NCBI RefSeq assembly: GCF_023091745.1
Contig: NC_068922.1
Location: forward strand, 10,744,001 to 10,808,000
Source of the DNA: Budorcas taxicolor
Lineage: Eukaryota > Chordata > Mammalia > Artiodactyla > Bovidae
Length of the DNA: 64,000 bases
Reading direction: 5' to 3'
Below are positions 1 to 11,689 of this stretch, piece by piece. The first letter of the stretch is position 1, and each line of letters starts with the position of its first letter. Made by a program: the position numbers and the translations under genes. The notes beneath the pieces are model-generated. The model had not been told where the DNA came from and searched no databases. It saw nothing but the letters and a program-made list of their open reading frames with translations.

Positions 1-329
1 GGGAAACCCATAAAAGTGTTTACTCTTATGACCTTTACTATTAAGCTTTGTAATCGCTTTCATCTTTTGGAGGCTTTATAGACAACAAGCCTTAAAGTAG
101 GCATTGAGATGCATTCTTGAGTGCCAAGAGGATTTTACTTCATGCGGTTCTAATAGAACTCAGACTGTTTTTCCCTGTTTATCCTCAGTTGGTTTGTGGA
201 CCAGAAAATCACAGAAATTAGAAATGGATGTGATAGGTCCCATCACGTTTGTCTCATTCTTCAGCATTGGGTTACGTTGTTTTATGACTGTCTGGTGTTT
301 TATATCAGGAGTAGGAACAGACACACAGT
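1..329. other. intergenic, nothing recognised
   Basis: No gene, named repeat or strong motif seen. Confidence 0.5.
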
Positions 330-1060
330 TCAGTCACTCCGTCGTATCCGATTATTTACAAACCCATAGACTGCACCACGCCAGGCTTCCCTGTCCATCA
401 CCTACTCCTGGAGATTGCTCAAACTCATGTCCATTGAGTTGGTGATGCCATCCAACCATCTCATCCTCTGTCATCCCCTTCTCCTCCTGCCTTCATCTTT
501 CCCAGCATCAGGGTCTTTTCCAATGAGTCAGTTCTTCCCACCAGGTGGCCAAAGTACTGGAGTTTCAACTTCAGCATCAGTCCTTCCAATGAATATTCAG
601 GACTGATTTCCTTTAAGATTGACTGGTTGGATCTCCTAGGAGTCTAAGGGACTCTCGAGAGTCTTCTCCAGCACCACAGTTCAAAAGCATCAATTCTTCA
701 GTTCTCAACTCTCTTTATGGTCCAACTCTCACATCCATACATGACTATTGGAAAAACCATAGCTTTGACTAGATGGACCTTTGTCGGCAGAGTAATGTCT
801 CTGCTTTTAAATATTGCTGTCTTATATTGGTCATAGCTTTTCTTCCAAGGAGCAAGTGTCTTTTAATTGCATGCCTGCAGTCACCATCTGCAGTGATTTT
901 GGAGCCCAAGAAAATAAAGTCTCTCACTGTTTCCATTGTTTCCCCATCTATTTGCCATGAAGTGAAAGGGACCAGATGCCATGATCTTCGTTTTTTGAAT
1001 GTTGAGTTTGAAGCCAGCTTTTTCACTCTCCTCTTTCACTGTTATCAAGAGGCTCTTTAG
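330..1060 (-). mobile_element. BovB LINE fragment (3' end)
   Basis: Reverse-strand match to the BovB 3' half: ...VETVRDFIFLGSKITADGDC... and the terminal GTCACTCCGTCG-type end near 340. It is 5'-truncated near 1060 and has several frameshifts. Confidence 0.9.
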
Positions 1061-2224
1061 AACAGAAGGAAGGAATAAACCCATATTCTTCCCTTTCCCC
1101 ACTCCCCCACCTCTCGAGCAGATGACTGGACCTACAGCAGGCAGGACCTGGGCCTGGACTGTGCATTGGGTGACCAAGTTCCTACAGAAATGCATTAAGT
1201 ATAAAGAGTCCATGATTTTTCTTTTAATAACGCTTCCTCTGTGGACTAGATTTTACTTCTTGCTCACAACTTTCCTTAGCTTCATATGGTTACATCAGTT
1301 ATCCCCGCTCCCTTCGACAGCACAAGCCCCCATCCCAGTAAAGCTAATAGAGCCAACTTTCGGACTCTGTATTTCTTCATTACGGAGCCAGCCCTTTTCA
1401 TTCTCCATTAATCTCTCAAAAAACTTCAGATTTGGATTGCAATGAAAGTGTTTCCAACTTTAACCTGTCTGCCTTCCATGAGGCTTTGTTTATGCGATGC
1501 TCTCTTGGAGGATCCCATGTTCCTTTTGGGTCCCTGTGGCATTTCTGTTTCGTGGCTACATCATTATTCATTTGAGGTTTCTCACTATTAATTACCTATA
1601 CATTTGCCTGCATTCTTCATCCCTGTTAGGCCAGGGGCTTGTGGAAAGCTCCTGTGGCAGTGTTTGCATTTCCTGTAACCCAGGTGTGAGCAGAGACTGC
1701 TTACAAACCGAGTGATAGGAGGGGCTGGGGCCCTGTCCATGTCTGCCTTTCATCCCTCTGCCCATCTGTAGCACCTCAATTCTTTATTTTCTCCCTCAGT
1801 TATTCTTTTCTAAGCACTCAGTGTAGTGTAGCACACTGAAATCGACAAGTATGGCATGGAGAGGTAAGGCAGAAAGGGAGAGTGTTTCAAGTTTTAGATT
1901 CTGAAACGCCTTGTGCCTCTGGGAAAGGCAAATAAGGCAGGGTCAGCTACTAGGTGGGTGGGGAACATGGGACACAAAGGATGCAAGAGCTCATAGCAGC
2001 AACCATAACAAGTGGAATTGAGACAGGTGCCAACGAGGTGAGAGGAAAAGGGAAACTTATCCCAGCCAGCTGTCAGCCCTAAAAGCAAAGAGTGCCAGCC
2101 AGGAAAGCTGCTGACAAGGGAAGAGAGAAACAGGATGGTGAAAGAAGCGAGGGAGAAATCCAGAAAGAACTGCTGCAGCACAGCCTCCTGCCTCTCACCT
2201 CTTCAGAAAATGGTGCTCTGCCCC
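1061..2224. other. intergenic, nothing recognised
   Basis: Open frames up to 148 codons show no recognisable family and no splice context. Confidence 0.5.
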
Positions 2225-2345
2225 AGGGACTTCCTTGGCAGTCCAGTGGTTAAGACTTTGCAGTTCCACTGAAGGGGGTGTGGCAACTAAGACTCCGCAT
2301 ACCACGTGGCCCTCCCAAAAAGAGATTCTCTGCTCCACCACACAC
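2225..2345 (+). mobile_element. CHR-type tRNA-derived SINE fragment
   Basis: Starts GGGACTTCCTTGGCAGTCCA; the head and GTGGCAACTAAGACTCCGCA are readable, then it fades. Confidence 0.75.
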
Positions 2346-2639
2346 TGCTTGTCCCGAAGGGCTTGGGACATGTCCATAAACAGCTCAGGCCCAGAGGGCT
2401 GGCTGGCCCCAGGGCCTTCTTCCTGGCAAGTGGAATTTCCCACTGTGAACTGAAGTCAGAATCCTCTTCTAGTCTTTTTCCAGTGTAATCATAGAAGCAT
2501 AGGATATTAGAGCTACAAGCAAGTTTGGAGATTTTCTTATAAACCCTCCATTTCATGTTTCCTAGCAGCACACAGAGAAGTTGGGATGGGGGATTACCTA
2601 CTATGTGCCAACCACAACTTACCATTTCTGTTCGTTTTT

Positions 2640-3200
2640 TAGTATGCTTTTTATTGAAGCATAACATCCTCAGATAAAAATGTACACATCCTATGTGTGT
2701 GGCTCAGTCTGTGTTTCACAAAGGGAAGACCTCATACCCATGGAAGCAGCATCCAGATTAAGAAATACAGCATCCCCAGCAGCCCAGGAGCGCTCACTGC
2801 GCCTCTTTCCAAAGGCAACCCCCTTACACCTCAAGCAACCTCCATCCTGATTTCTGATAGATTCATTTGCTTGTTTCTGAAATTTATATAAATGAAACCA
2901 AACAGTAAGGCCTATTTTATGTTTGACTTGTTCACTCAACATCATATTTGTGAGATTTATCCATGTTGTTGCATGTAGCAATACTTGGTCCAATTTTTGT
3001 TGTCATATAATGTTCTATTGTGTAAAAACATACTTACTCAATCTCCTTATCCATTACACTGTTGAAAGACATATGGGTAGTTTCCAGGAATATTATGAAT
3101 AGTGCTCTGAACCTTCTAGTGCATTTTTGTTATTTTGTTGCTGCTAATTTTGCACGTCTATTGAACATTAATCTTGGAGTGGAGATGCCAGGTCATAAAA
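2640..3200 (-). mobile_element. old L1 (L1M-type) 3' part
   Basis: The reverse strand matches the L1 ORF2 C-terminal/3' UTR layout: CTTTTTATTGAAGCATAAC, then TTCTATTGTGTAAAAACATAC and GGGTAGTTTCCAGGAATATT, complementary to the usual 'gaacattcctg...caacccatatg' type sequence. Heavily diverged. Confidence 0.7.
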
Positions 3201-3548
3201 TATTCCTATGTGATCATAGGAAATACAGTCAAGCAGTTCTCAAAAGTGGTTGCACTTAGTGACTAAACAACAACAATGTATGAATATTGACTGCATTTTC
3301 CATGTTAGCTATTCTGGAATGTGGTGCTTTTGAGATTCAGAGACGTGGAGTGAGGGGTTTCATTCCTTTAGTGGAAACAAGCACTGAGTTGGTTAGTCTA
3401 TGCTCCTCCGGTTTCTGATGCTCACTGCCAGAACCATCTACAGGACTCTATCAACCTGGAAATATTTAATGCCTAAGGCAGAGTAATTAGAAAAAGTATG
3501 AGATGAAGAGGTCACACTCAACTTGGGAAGTTAAGAATTCTACATTTG

Positions 3549-3760
3549 GCTTCCCTGGTGGCTCAGCTGGTAAAGAATCTGCCTGCAATACAGGAGACCT
3601 GAGTTCAAATCCTGGGTTGGGAAGATCCCCAGGAGGAGGGTGTGGCAACCCACTCCAGTATTCTTGCCTGGAGGATCCCCATGGGCAGAGGAGCCTGGCG
3701 GGCTGCAGTCCCTGGGGTCACAAAGAATCAGACATGACTGAGCGACTAAGCACAGCACAC
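3549..3760 (+). mobile_element. Bov-tA SINE
   Basis: Starts with the tRNA-derived GGCTTCCCTGGTGGCTCAGC head, continues with CCAACCCACTCCAGTATTCTTGCC-type body and ends with the GACATGACTGAGCGACTAAGC tail. Confidence 0.93.
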
Positions 3761-3867
3761 ATATGACTCTAGCAGGCCATAGTTAACCGCTCAAGCGTTT
3801 GGGACCGACATTAAATGTTTTCTTATTGTGCGTTAAATGTTGGGTTGTTGTCTTTGTTGTTTTTTTA

Positions 3868-4037
3868 GTCGCTAAGTCATGTAGCCCTCCAGGCTCTTCT
3901 GTCCATGGGATTTCCCTGGCAAGAATACTGCAGTGGGTTGCTATTTCCTTCTCCAGGGGATCTTCCTGACTCAAGGATTGAACCTATGTCTCCTGCATCA
4001 CAGGCAGATTCTTTACTGCTAAACCACCAGGAAAGCC
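3868..4037 (-). mobile_element. Bov-tA SINE
   Basis: Reverse copy; the head GGGCTTTCCTGGTGGTTTAG is at the right end near 4037 and the 3' end is truncated at about 3868. Confidence 0.9.
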
Positions 4038-4734
4038 CTAAGTGTTGGATCCCAATTATTAACTGCAAATAGTAGAGTTGGTCCCCGAGTGCAGAGAAGG
4101 GAGAGAGGACAAGAGCACTGGGGCCAAGAAAAGCTTCAAGAATGAAGTGGGACTTCAGCTGGGCCTGTAAGTGTAGAATGTTTGCAAGCAGAGAAAACTA
4201 GAACATTTCATGACATTTTCTGTGCAGATGGGAGTGTACATTTGTATCTATGTAACACTGAGCGAATATTTTAATATTGACAATTACCTAAACTGCCAGC
4301 ACTTCAAGAAGAGGCATGATTATGTAAGAAACACAAGGCACAGGCATCAGCCATGGAACATTTCAGAGTTGGCGTCATCCTCCAAACTCCAGACTGTCTT
4401 CATGTATCTTGCATTAGCTGTGACTTCAGTCCTTTAGAGCAAAAGGTGCTTTGAAATTACAGGAGGCTTAAAACATGGTTTATATGCTGTCACCAACTGC
4501 TCAGAGTAGGGAAATAGATTCCAGAAAATCTTCTCACCTCACATTTTGAAATAATGAAGTAAACCTCTCAATTATTATAGAGACTTAAAAGGAATAAATG
4601 TTACCACAATCATATGTCTTTGTGATGCATTTAACTCGATGGGTATCTTACTCACCAAGTAGGAAAGGTGACAAAGAGGACTTTGTCTCCAAATATTAAT
4701 TTTTCACTTTTATCTTTAGAAAACAAAACCTCAG
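4038..4734. other. intergenic, nothing recognised
   Basis: AT-rich single-copy-looking sequence with no gene signal. The same holds for 3201-3548 and 5136-5434. Confidence 0.5.
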
Positions 4735-5135
4735 GCATCATCTCCTACTACAAAGTACATTTCCCAGCCTTGTTTGTAACTAGGTGATCCCGTATAACCA
4801 AGTTCTGTCCAAAATGATATAAACAGAAAGACTGAAGCTTCTGAGAAGACCACCTAAGAGACAGTGAGATAAGCCTTCCTTCTTTGTTCTCTCTGTTGCC
4901 TGAAATGTGGATATAATGGCTGGAGCTCCAACAGCCACCCTGAACAAGAGATGATCTTTTGAAGGGAAGTGGAAAAATATAGCAACAAAATAAAGCAGAA
5001 ACATAGAAGGAAATTTGATCTATGAAGACCGTGGAATTGGTCTAGCCTGCTGATTTTCAGTTGTCTTTTATCTAATAAACCTTTGTGAATTTAAGGCACT
5101 GCAAATGAATTTCTGTTGTTAGCAGTGGAACATGA
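4735..5135 (+). mobile_element. old MLT1-type LTR, probable
   Basis: GTGGATATAATGGCTGGAGC, CTAATAAACCTTTGTG and TTAAGGCACTG resemble the 3' part of older MLT1 LTRs. Diverged. Confidence 0.45.
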
Positions 5136-5434
5136 CATTTCCACTGATACAGATGGATAGAAATGTATAATCCATACTTTCCTAGCCTGCAGACTATAGC
5201 CAATCACTGGTTCCTAATGGCATTTCCCTCTCAACAGGTGTCCTAGTAGAGAGGGATTTGCACCCAGCCCTGCGTTTGGCTCCCTGCACTATTTATGAAA
5301 GTCACTATTGGGTCAGTTCTGTTTATCCCCCTTCTCTCGACTCTGGGTGGATCTCAAGACTGTGGGGACAAGAAGTACATAAGCTCCCATAAAGACTGAA
5401 GACTTTTATCCTGACCTTTATATCAAAGACATCC

Positions 5435-5750
5435 ATGAGCTCCCTTGGTGGCTTAGTGCTAAAGAATCCGCATGCCGATGCGGAAGACACAGGTTCAATC
5501 CCTGGTCCCAGCAGACCCCACGTGCCATGGAGCAGCAGCAGCTAAGCCCGCGGGTCACAGCTACTGAAGCCTGAACATCCTACTGAAGCCTGAACATCCT
5601 GGAGCCAGTGCTCTGCAGTAAGAGAAGCCGCCACAGCCAGAAGCCCACCTCCGAGTAGCCACTGTTCGTCACAACTAGAGAAAAACTCAAGCAGCAATGA
5701 AGACCCAGCACAGCCAAAAATAAATTTAAAAAAAAAAAAAAAAAACTGAG
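5435..5750 (+). mobile_element. CHR-type SINE with internal 19-bp duplication and poly(A)
   Basis: Head GAGCTCCCTTGGTGGCTTAG, GGTTCAATCCCTGGTCCC box-B region and a long A-run at 5729-5746. The unit CTACTGAAGCCTGAACATC is tandemly repeated (5561-5579, 5580-5598). Confidence 0.85.
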
Positions 5751-6743
5751 ACACACATCCTTAGCCCCAAAGACTTAAAAGGTACCTTGAAGGAGTAATT
5801 ATTATGTTGCCTTGACATCCTACCCAGAGAGATGAGGAAAACATTCCTCTAGAAAGCTCATGTGGCAGTTTGTTTTTTCCAAAAGTCGACACAAGAATAT
5901 CTCTGGCCTCACGTGAACTTTGAAAAAGTCTTCACGTCTCTCAAGTGGAGTCTATATCCCCTTCCCCGTGTTGCATTTCTAGTTCTAGGAGCTGGTCACT
6001 GAACAGGAGTGTCACTGCCCACGCTTTATCCACTCAACTGTTTTATTGTAAAATACCATGTGCTCCGTTCAAAGGGCCTCATTATTACCAGGACAGAACC
6101 AAAATGTTGCTGTTGGGATTCATGCTCTGTGAGAGCAGGCAGGGAGCATTAGGAGCAGCCATCCATTTTATAGATAAAGATACCAATGCCCAGAGAGGGT
6201 AAGTTAATTGTTCAGCTCACACAACTAGGAGCATAAAATAGGGTCTTCAATTCAGAGCTGTGCCAGAGCCAGCTTGTGCCAGCATGCAAGGATCAATTTT
6301 GACATTTTCAGGAATTTTGCAGGTCTGTGACCATGATGGGAATATTTACACCAGGGGAACTGGCAACCTCTCCAGTTCAGGGCTTTCCTCTCCCCTCCTT
6401 CCCCTGGAAAGCTAGCTGTTACACGTTTGCCTGCACACCATTGCCCTAATGTTCTCTCCTGTCTTGAGAGATGGAATGGAGGTCCCCTGGGCTCTAGGCT
6501 TCTTTCTTTGTTCTTGACAGCCAGATATCCTGCCCTCAACAGGGTACAGTTCCTACAACATAGGGCTTCCCATCTAAGCTTCCCTCCAAAACCTGTGTCT
6601 CATAGTCACCTGAAGATCAATATATGCAAAATAAAATGCTTGATTTCCCAGCTGTCTCCTCCAGCTTGCTCTCACCTCAACACCACGCACCACTATTCCC
6701 CCAAAGATTCACACTGGAAATGATTATTCCTTTCTTTTCCTCA
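5751..6743. other. intergenic, nothing recognised apart from one MIR
   Basis: Apart from the MIR at 6150-6275 there is no recognisable feature. Confidence 0.5.
6150..6275 (+). mobile_element. MIR SINE
   Basis: CCATTTTATAGATAAAGATA, CCCAGAGAGGGTAAGTTAAT and CTCACACAACTAGGAGC match the MIR core. Confidence 0.75.
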
Positions 6744-7531
6744 TATTGTGGATTAAATTGTGCCCCCCACTAAAGATATGTTGAGAAGTCCAACCCCTGG
6801 TACCTGTGAATGTGACCTTATTAGGAACAGAATCTTTGTAGATGTAATTAAGATGTAAGTTGAGACCATACTTGTAAAAGACTTAATGAACAGAAGCCTC
6901 AATCAAATGGAGTCGGGAGACCAGGAAGGGAAGCTCTGACGCCCTGTGACAAAAGCAGAGGCCAACAGGAGGAAGAGTGACTCTGCTCTTTCCTGGGGAG
7001 GACTCAGCCAGTGAAAAGCCACGGATTCTTTGCTTGCTATGACTCTCTGACATTCCTCTCCTTCTCTATAAAAGCACTTTCCTTCTCTTGCACTTGGCTC
7101 GGCATAGTTGCAGAACTGCAATTCTCTGCTGATCCTGAATAAACCCATCTTTTTGGAGACATGTCTGGCAGTCTATCTGTGTCAGGTTGACATGCTGGAG
7201 TAGGGTAAATCCTTCGTCCAATATGACTGGTGTCATTATAAAAAGAGAAGAAGAGACAAAGAGAAACATGGGAGAGATGCCATAGGATGATTGAGGCAGA
7301 GATTAGAACGATGTGTCTGCAAAGCTGCGGAGCATCCAGGCCTGCCAGCAACCACAAAAGCCAAGAGAACAGCATGGAGTAGATTGTCCCCTAAAGCTTC
7401 AGAGAGAGCGTGGCCTGCCAACACCTTGATTTCAGGCATCTAGCTTGCAAAACTGTGTGAGAATAGATTTCTGTGGTTCTTAAGCCACCTAATTTGTGAT
7501 CGTTTGTTCCAGGTCCTAGGAAACTAACACA
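6744..7531 (+). mobile_element. MLT1 (MaLR) LTR, split by a younger solo LTR
   Basis: Left part 6744-6872 (AGTCCAACCCCTGGTACCTG, GTGACCTTATTAGGAACAGA) and right part 7197-7531 (AATATGACTGGTGTCATTAT, ACACCTTGATTTCAGGCATC, TTAAGCCACCTAATTTGTG, ending AAACTAACACA) follow the MLT1 consensus as I know it. Confidence 0.82.
6873..7192 (+). mobile_element. solo LTR (ERV1-like), ~320 bp
   Basis: Starts TGTAAAAG, ends TTGACA and contains a TATA box (CTATAAAAGC near 7069) and AATAAACCC before 7150. It interrupts the MLT1 exactly, with TACT (6869-6872) and TGCT (7193-7196) as a 4-bp target repeat carrying one mismatch. Only a single LTR remains. The family name is not assigned. Confidence 0.65.
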
Positions 7532-7639
7532 TCTCACAGTCCCTAGCCTCGTCATGTTTTTTCCCACCAGCAAGACCTATCAATTATGCTTCCAAACAGA
7601 ACTCAAATCTGTCTGCTTCTCTGTTGCCACAGTAATTCA

Positions 7640-8090
7640 GACCACTCTCATCATCAGCATGGACACTGCAGCCATCTCCTACCTGGTCCATACTTGACCG
7701 CTCCAGTTCATTCAGAAGGATCCACATAAACCCTCAGATCACGTTACTATCTACTCAAACACCTGGTTCCCATTGCTCTTAGCATAGCCTCTGTGTCTTA
7801 ACATGGCTCACAAGATACTACCTGAGCTCCTAATCTTTAAAGCCTCACCTTCTCCCTCTATGCTCTAGACTATTGTTTATTTTTTGTTTATTTATTTATT
7901 TATAGTTCATCAAATTTGGCAAGTTCTTTTTCATCTCAGGACCTTTGCCAGAAGTACTCTGCCTGGGGAACTTTCCACGGACTTCCTCCTAATTATTATC
8001 TTTCAATTGTCTGTTCCTTCTCACCTTTAGGTCTATAAAACCTTTCCCTCCATCTCTGCTTTTTCCTTTCTCTGATAGATTGCATTTTCA
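7640..8090 (-). mobile_element. L2 LINE fragment
   Basis: Reverse L2-like series: CCCTCTATGCTCTAGAC, TCTCAGGACCTTTGCCAGAA, TACTCTGCCTGGGGAACTTT and CTTTAGGTCTATAAAACC. A TTTA-rich run (7886-7904) interrupts it. The RPL23A retrocopy inserted at its edge. Confidence 0.65.
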
Positions 8091-8103
8091 AAGATGACCA
8101 TAA

Positions 8104-8496
8104 ATAAGATCCACATATCACCCGCCTTTCGATGGCCCAAGACCCTGCGCTCTGAAGGCATTCCAAATATCCTCAAAAGAGCGCCCCCAGGAGAAATAAG
8201 CTTGACCACCATGCCATCACCAAGTTCCTCTTGAACTCCGAGTCAGCAATGAAGGAGATAGAAGGCAACAGCTCACTTATGTTCACTGAATGCCAAGGCC
8301 AGTAGGCACCAGATCAGGCTGTGCAGATGCTTTCTGACCATGATGTGGCCAAGGTCAACATTGATTAGGCCTGATGGAGAGAAGAAGACACATGTTCAAC
8401 TAGCTGCCTTCTATGATTCTTTGGATATTGCCAACAAAATTGGGATCATCTGAGTCCAGCTAACTAAATACAAATTTTTTTACCATAAAGAAAAGG
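8104..8496 (+). pseudogene. RPL23A processed pseudogene, 5'-truncated
   Basis: Translation from 8106 gives a ribosomal protein uL23-like series (KIHISPAFRWPKTL, matching KIRTSPTFRRPKTL of RPL23A). After frameshifts and stops it ends with the diagnostic ANKIGII codons and a TGA at 8451-8453. The following bases resemble the RPL23A 3' UTR and end in a short degenerate A-tail. Introns and roughly the first third of the coding sequence are absent. The insertion is flanked by TGACCATAA (8095-8103 and 8497-8505), a target-site duplication typical of L1-mediated retrocopy insertion. It is not functional. Confidence 0.85.
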
Positions 8497-8742
8497 TGAC
8501 CATAATGATAACTCCTTCCCACAAACTTTGTACACTGTGAATTTGCCATTCCCATCCACACCATGAAATAGAGTTCAGTTTCCTTTCACTTGAATCTAGG
8601 CTGACCTCACAATTCACTCATAACCAAGAAGAAATTGTTAAAAGTTCTGTTGTGTGAATCTCCAGTCCAAGGCCAAAAAGACCATGACGCTTCTACCTAA
8701 TTTTCTTGAGATGCTTAGTCTAGGGGTATCTGGCCCCTATGT

Positions 8743-8771
8743 TGTGTGTGTGTGTGCGTGTGTGTGTGTGT
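8743..8771. repeat. (TG)n microsatellite
   Basis: TG repeat with one CG interruption at the 3' edge of a reverse Bov-tA. Confidence 0.95.
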
Positions 8772-8958
8772 TAGTACCTCAGGCATGTCCAGTTCTTTGT
8801 GACCGCATGGACTGCAGCCCCACCAGGCTTCTCTGTCCATGGGATTCTCCAGAGTGGGTCGCCACTGCCTTCTCTGGGGGATCTGCACAACCCAGGACTG
8901 ACTCCAGGTCTCCTGCATTGCTGGCAGATTCTTCAATGTCTGAGCCACCAGGGAAGCA
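8772..8958 (-). mobile_element. Bov-tA SINE
   Basis: Reverse copy ending at GAGCCACCAGGGAAG. Its 3' side abuts a (TG)n run at 8743-8771. Confidence 0.92.
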
Positions 8959-10449
8959 GCTCCTATGTAGGAAATCCAATTGCCTTGAAACCACCAGGCT
9001 GAAAACACCACGCTTGGGCACTCCAGTTGACAGTCCATTACAAGCTCAGTCTTTTAACCACTCCTTCCAGACATGTGAGTTCAGCTGTTGGGATCCTTTA
9101 GAGCAGCCCACTCACCAGCTGAGGCCCATGGAGTGACATCAGCAGCTCCCGAAGGAATAGAAGAACTACACAGCCACATCCTGACTCTGAATTCCTGATC
9201 CACAGAATCCATGAGCTATAATCAAGCAGTTGTTTTAAACCATTAAGTTTGGGGGTAGTTTGTTATCCACAGTAGCTACTCACAACTCACAAATGTTCAT
9301 TACCGGTCTGACAGCTCGGAGAGACCAGAAGCTCCATGAGGGCAGGTGGCACCTCAGCAGCGAACATAGGAAGCACAATGTGGTAGGTGTCCAATACGGT
9401 AAGAGGACCCGAAAGCCTTAGTGCTCAGACTTCTGGGCTATCCTGCACTGAGGGGAGCAAGGGAGGAGCTCTTGTCTCAGCCGCTTGTAATGGAACCTGA
9501 CATTTGCAATTTCAGGCATGAGGAAATAACTTAGAACTAATTTCTTTCAGGCTTCTAAGCTGACCAGTCTTATTTAGCACCTTCTACTGAAATGACAAAA
9601 AGTATTATAAGCTCTATTAATATCTTTCAGGAGCTGAAGTAATTTGGTAATTCTAAATGTCAGAAAGTAGCTTCATATTAAACCTGAAAAAAAAGACTGT
9701 GATTAAAAGGACACTATTCAATATCAGTAAGAAGTAAACACTATTTTTTATTTTTTTCACCATCCATTTAAATAAACTCATTAACCCACGTGATAATGTT
9801 TCTGCCAGTGGATATTGAAGAAATTTACAATAGTTGAACTGACCCATATTCACCTTAAACAAAATAGAATAGGAAGTACCAGCTTCATTTACATAATTGT
9901 TTTGGATTCCCCAGACAGAAATAATTTCCAGGGTTGTCTTGTCTGAACATAATCTGCAATTTAAACTGGAGGCTTCTTTTTTTTTTTTCTTTCAAGTTCC
10001 TTGTGATAAGAATCCTAACTGTCTCATGATGTTAAATCTTGCCTGAAATGTTTTATACATATCCTGGTCTTTTGTTTCAAGATGACTCTGACCACTGTAA
10101 AATTAGAATATGAACATGGCACCTCTTTATTTCCTCAGAACCCTTCTCTGAAGATATGTGGGAATGCTACCAACCACTAAATCTTCTCTCAGCTAAGTTT
10201 CAAAATATTTTCTTATACAGTATTCTTACATAAGTGCTTTAAAAAATCTGGGATTAAATTATTCAATGAAAGTCACTCAGAAGGTAGATCATGTATTAAT
10301 AGTTATAAATTCATTACTTTGATTTTCCCTTTAAGAGAAATGATTCATCTCACATACACAGCCTCTCATGTACTTAAAAGTACTCTGTAATTGTGAGGCT
10401 GCTTTATAAAACTCTTTTGAATCTTCTTAAGAATTAGTTCTCAGAGATG
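8959..10449. other. intergenic, nothing recognised
   Basis: AT-rich, with a T-run at 9979-9990. No coding signal. Confidence 0.5.
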
Positions 10450-10860
10450 GTTTAAATTAGTGCATAAGTCAGGATGGGTTAGGCTATGCCATATTAACAA
10501 ATACCCCTAAATCTTAATTATCTCTTGCTTATGTTACATGACCAATTTGAATTGATGTTTGTGGTCAGGGGAGTTGTCCTCTGATTTCTGTAGTCACTCG
10601 TGGCCCTAAGCTTGACAGAGGTCCCATCTTGGACATGTTTCTAAGATCACAAAGACAGAAAAGAGGACACTTAGTAAATTGTGCACTGGCTTTTAATGCT
10701 GCTGCCTGAAAGTGATACATATCTCATGCTTTGTTGGCCAAAGCAAATCACATGGTCATGCCAATTTGCAAAGAGTGCAAAAAAGTGTAAGCCCTTCATG
10801 AGACAAAGAACCAGCATGTCTGTGCACAGTTGCAATGACTACCAAAAACTAGAAGGTGAC
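10450..10860 (+). mobile_element. old mammalian interspersed repeat, family not assigned
   Basis: The phrases CAGGATGGGTTAGGCTATGC, GCTTATGTTACATGACC and AAGCAAATCACATGGTCATG are in an order I associate with an old mammalian repeat, but I cannot name it with certainty. Confidence 0.35.
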
Positions 10861-11049
10861 CTGGGACCTCACAAACAACCAGGCAATCTCTTGTCATGAG
10901 GGAACAAAAAGTCTGGACTTTCTTACTCTCACTTAAGACTGATAGCCAAATGCCCAGGGGAAGGCAATTAAAATAAAGTAGAGTTTCAGCATAAATAGCA
11001 CCTCTTGGAAAGAAATCATTGATTTGTGTTTTCATTGTGTGTGCATTGC

Positions 11050-11424
11050 CAAAGGATTGATGCTTTTGAACTGTAAAGTTGGGGAAAACTCTTGGGAGTC
11101 CCTTTAACGGCAAGGAGATCAAACCAGTCAGTTGTAAAGAGAATCAATCCTGAATATTCATTGGAAGGACTCATGCTGAAGCTCCAATGCTTTGGCCACT
11201 TGATGTGAAGAGCTGACTCATTAGAAAAGACCCTGATGCTGGGAAAGACTGAAGGCAGGAGGAGAAGCAATGACAGAAGATGAGATGGGTGGATGGCATC
11301 TCTGACTCAATGGACATGAGCTTGAGCAAGCTCCAGGAGGTGGTGAAGGACAGGGAAACCCGGTGTGCTGCACTCCATGGGGTCGCAAAGAGTTGGACAC
11401 AACTGAGCGACTGGACAACAACAA
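11050..11424 (+). mobile_element. BovB LINE 3' fragment
   Basis: From GGATTGATGCTTTTGAACTG to the 3' tail ending in ACAACAACAA. Only the last ~375 bp of BovB remain and no usable frame is left. Confidence 0.9.
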
Positions 11425-11539
11425 CAAAGTTTGCATAGGAAGAACGTGCTCTGTGTCTCCAGAGTTAACTACTGTGGAACGCTGGATAGTAGGCCAAACA
11501 CTCTTAAAGAGGAAATGTTTAGGGTCTTCCAACCTCAAA

Positions 11540-11680
11540 TGTGGTACCAGCAGCACGAGCATTTCGAAATGCAGATTCTCAGGCCCTATCTCAGCTCTAC
11601 CAAATCAAAATTTGATTTTAACAAAATGGTGAGGTGATCCATGTCATGTACACATTAGTATTTGAGAAGCACTGGACTGA
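11540..11680 (+). mobile_element. MER5A-like DNA transposon
   Basis: TACCAGCAGCACGAGCATTT, GAAATGCAGATTCTCAGGCC and TATTTGAGAAGCACTGG follow the MER5A order. Confidence 0.72.
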
Positions 11681-11689
11681 TTAGGACAT

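Noticed and set aside
3549..3760. tRNA-like heads with A and B boxes in many SINEs
   Set aside because: They are Bov-tA/CHR SINE promoters; no intact tRNA cloverleaf was recognised anywhere in the window.
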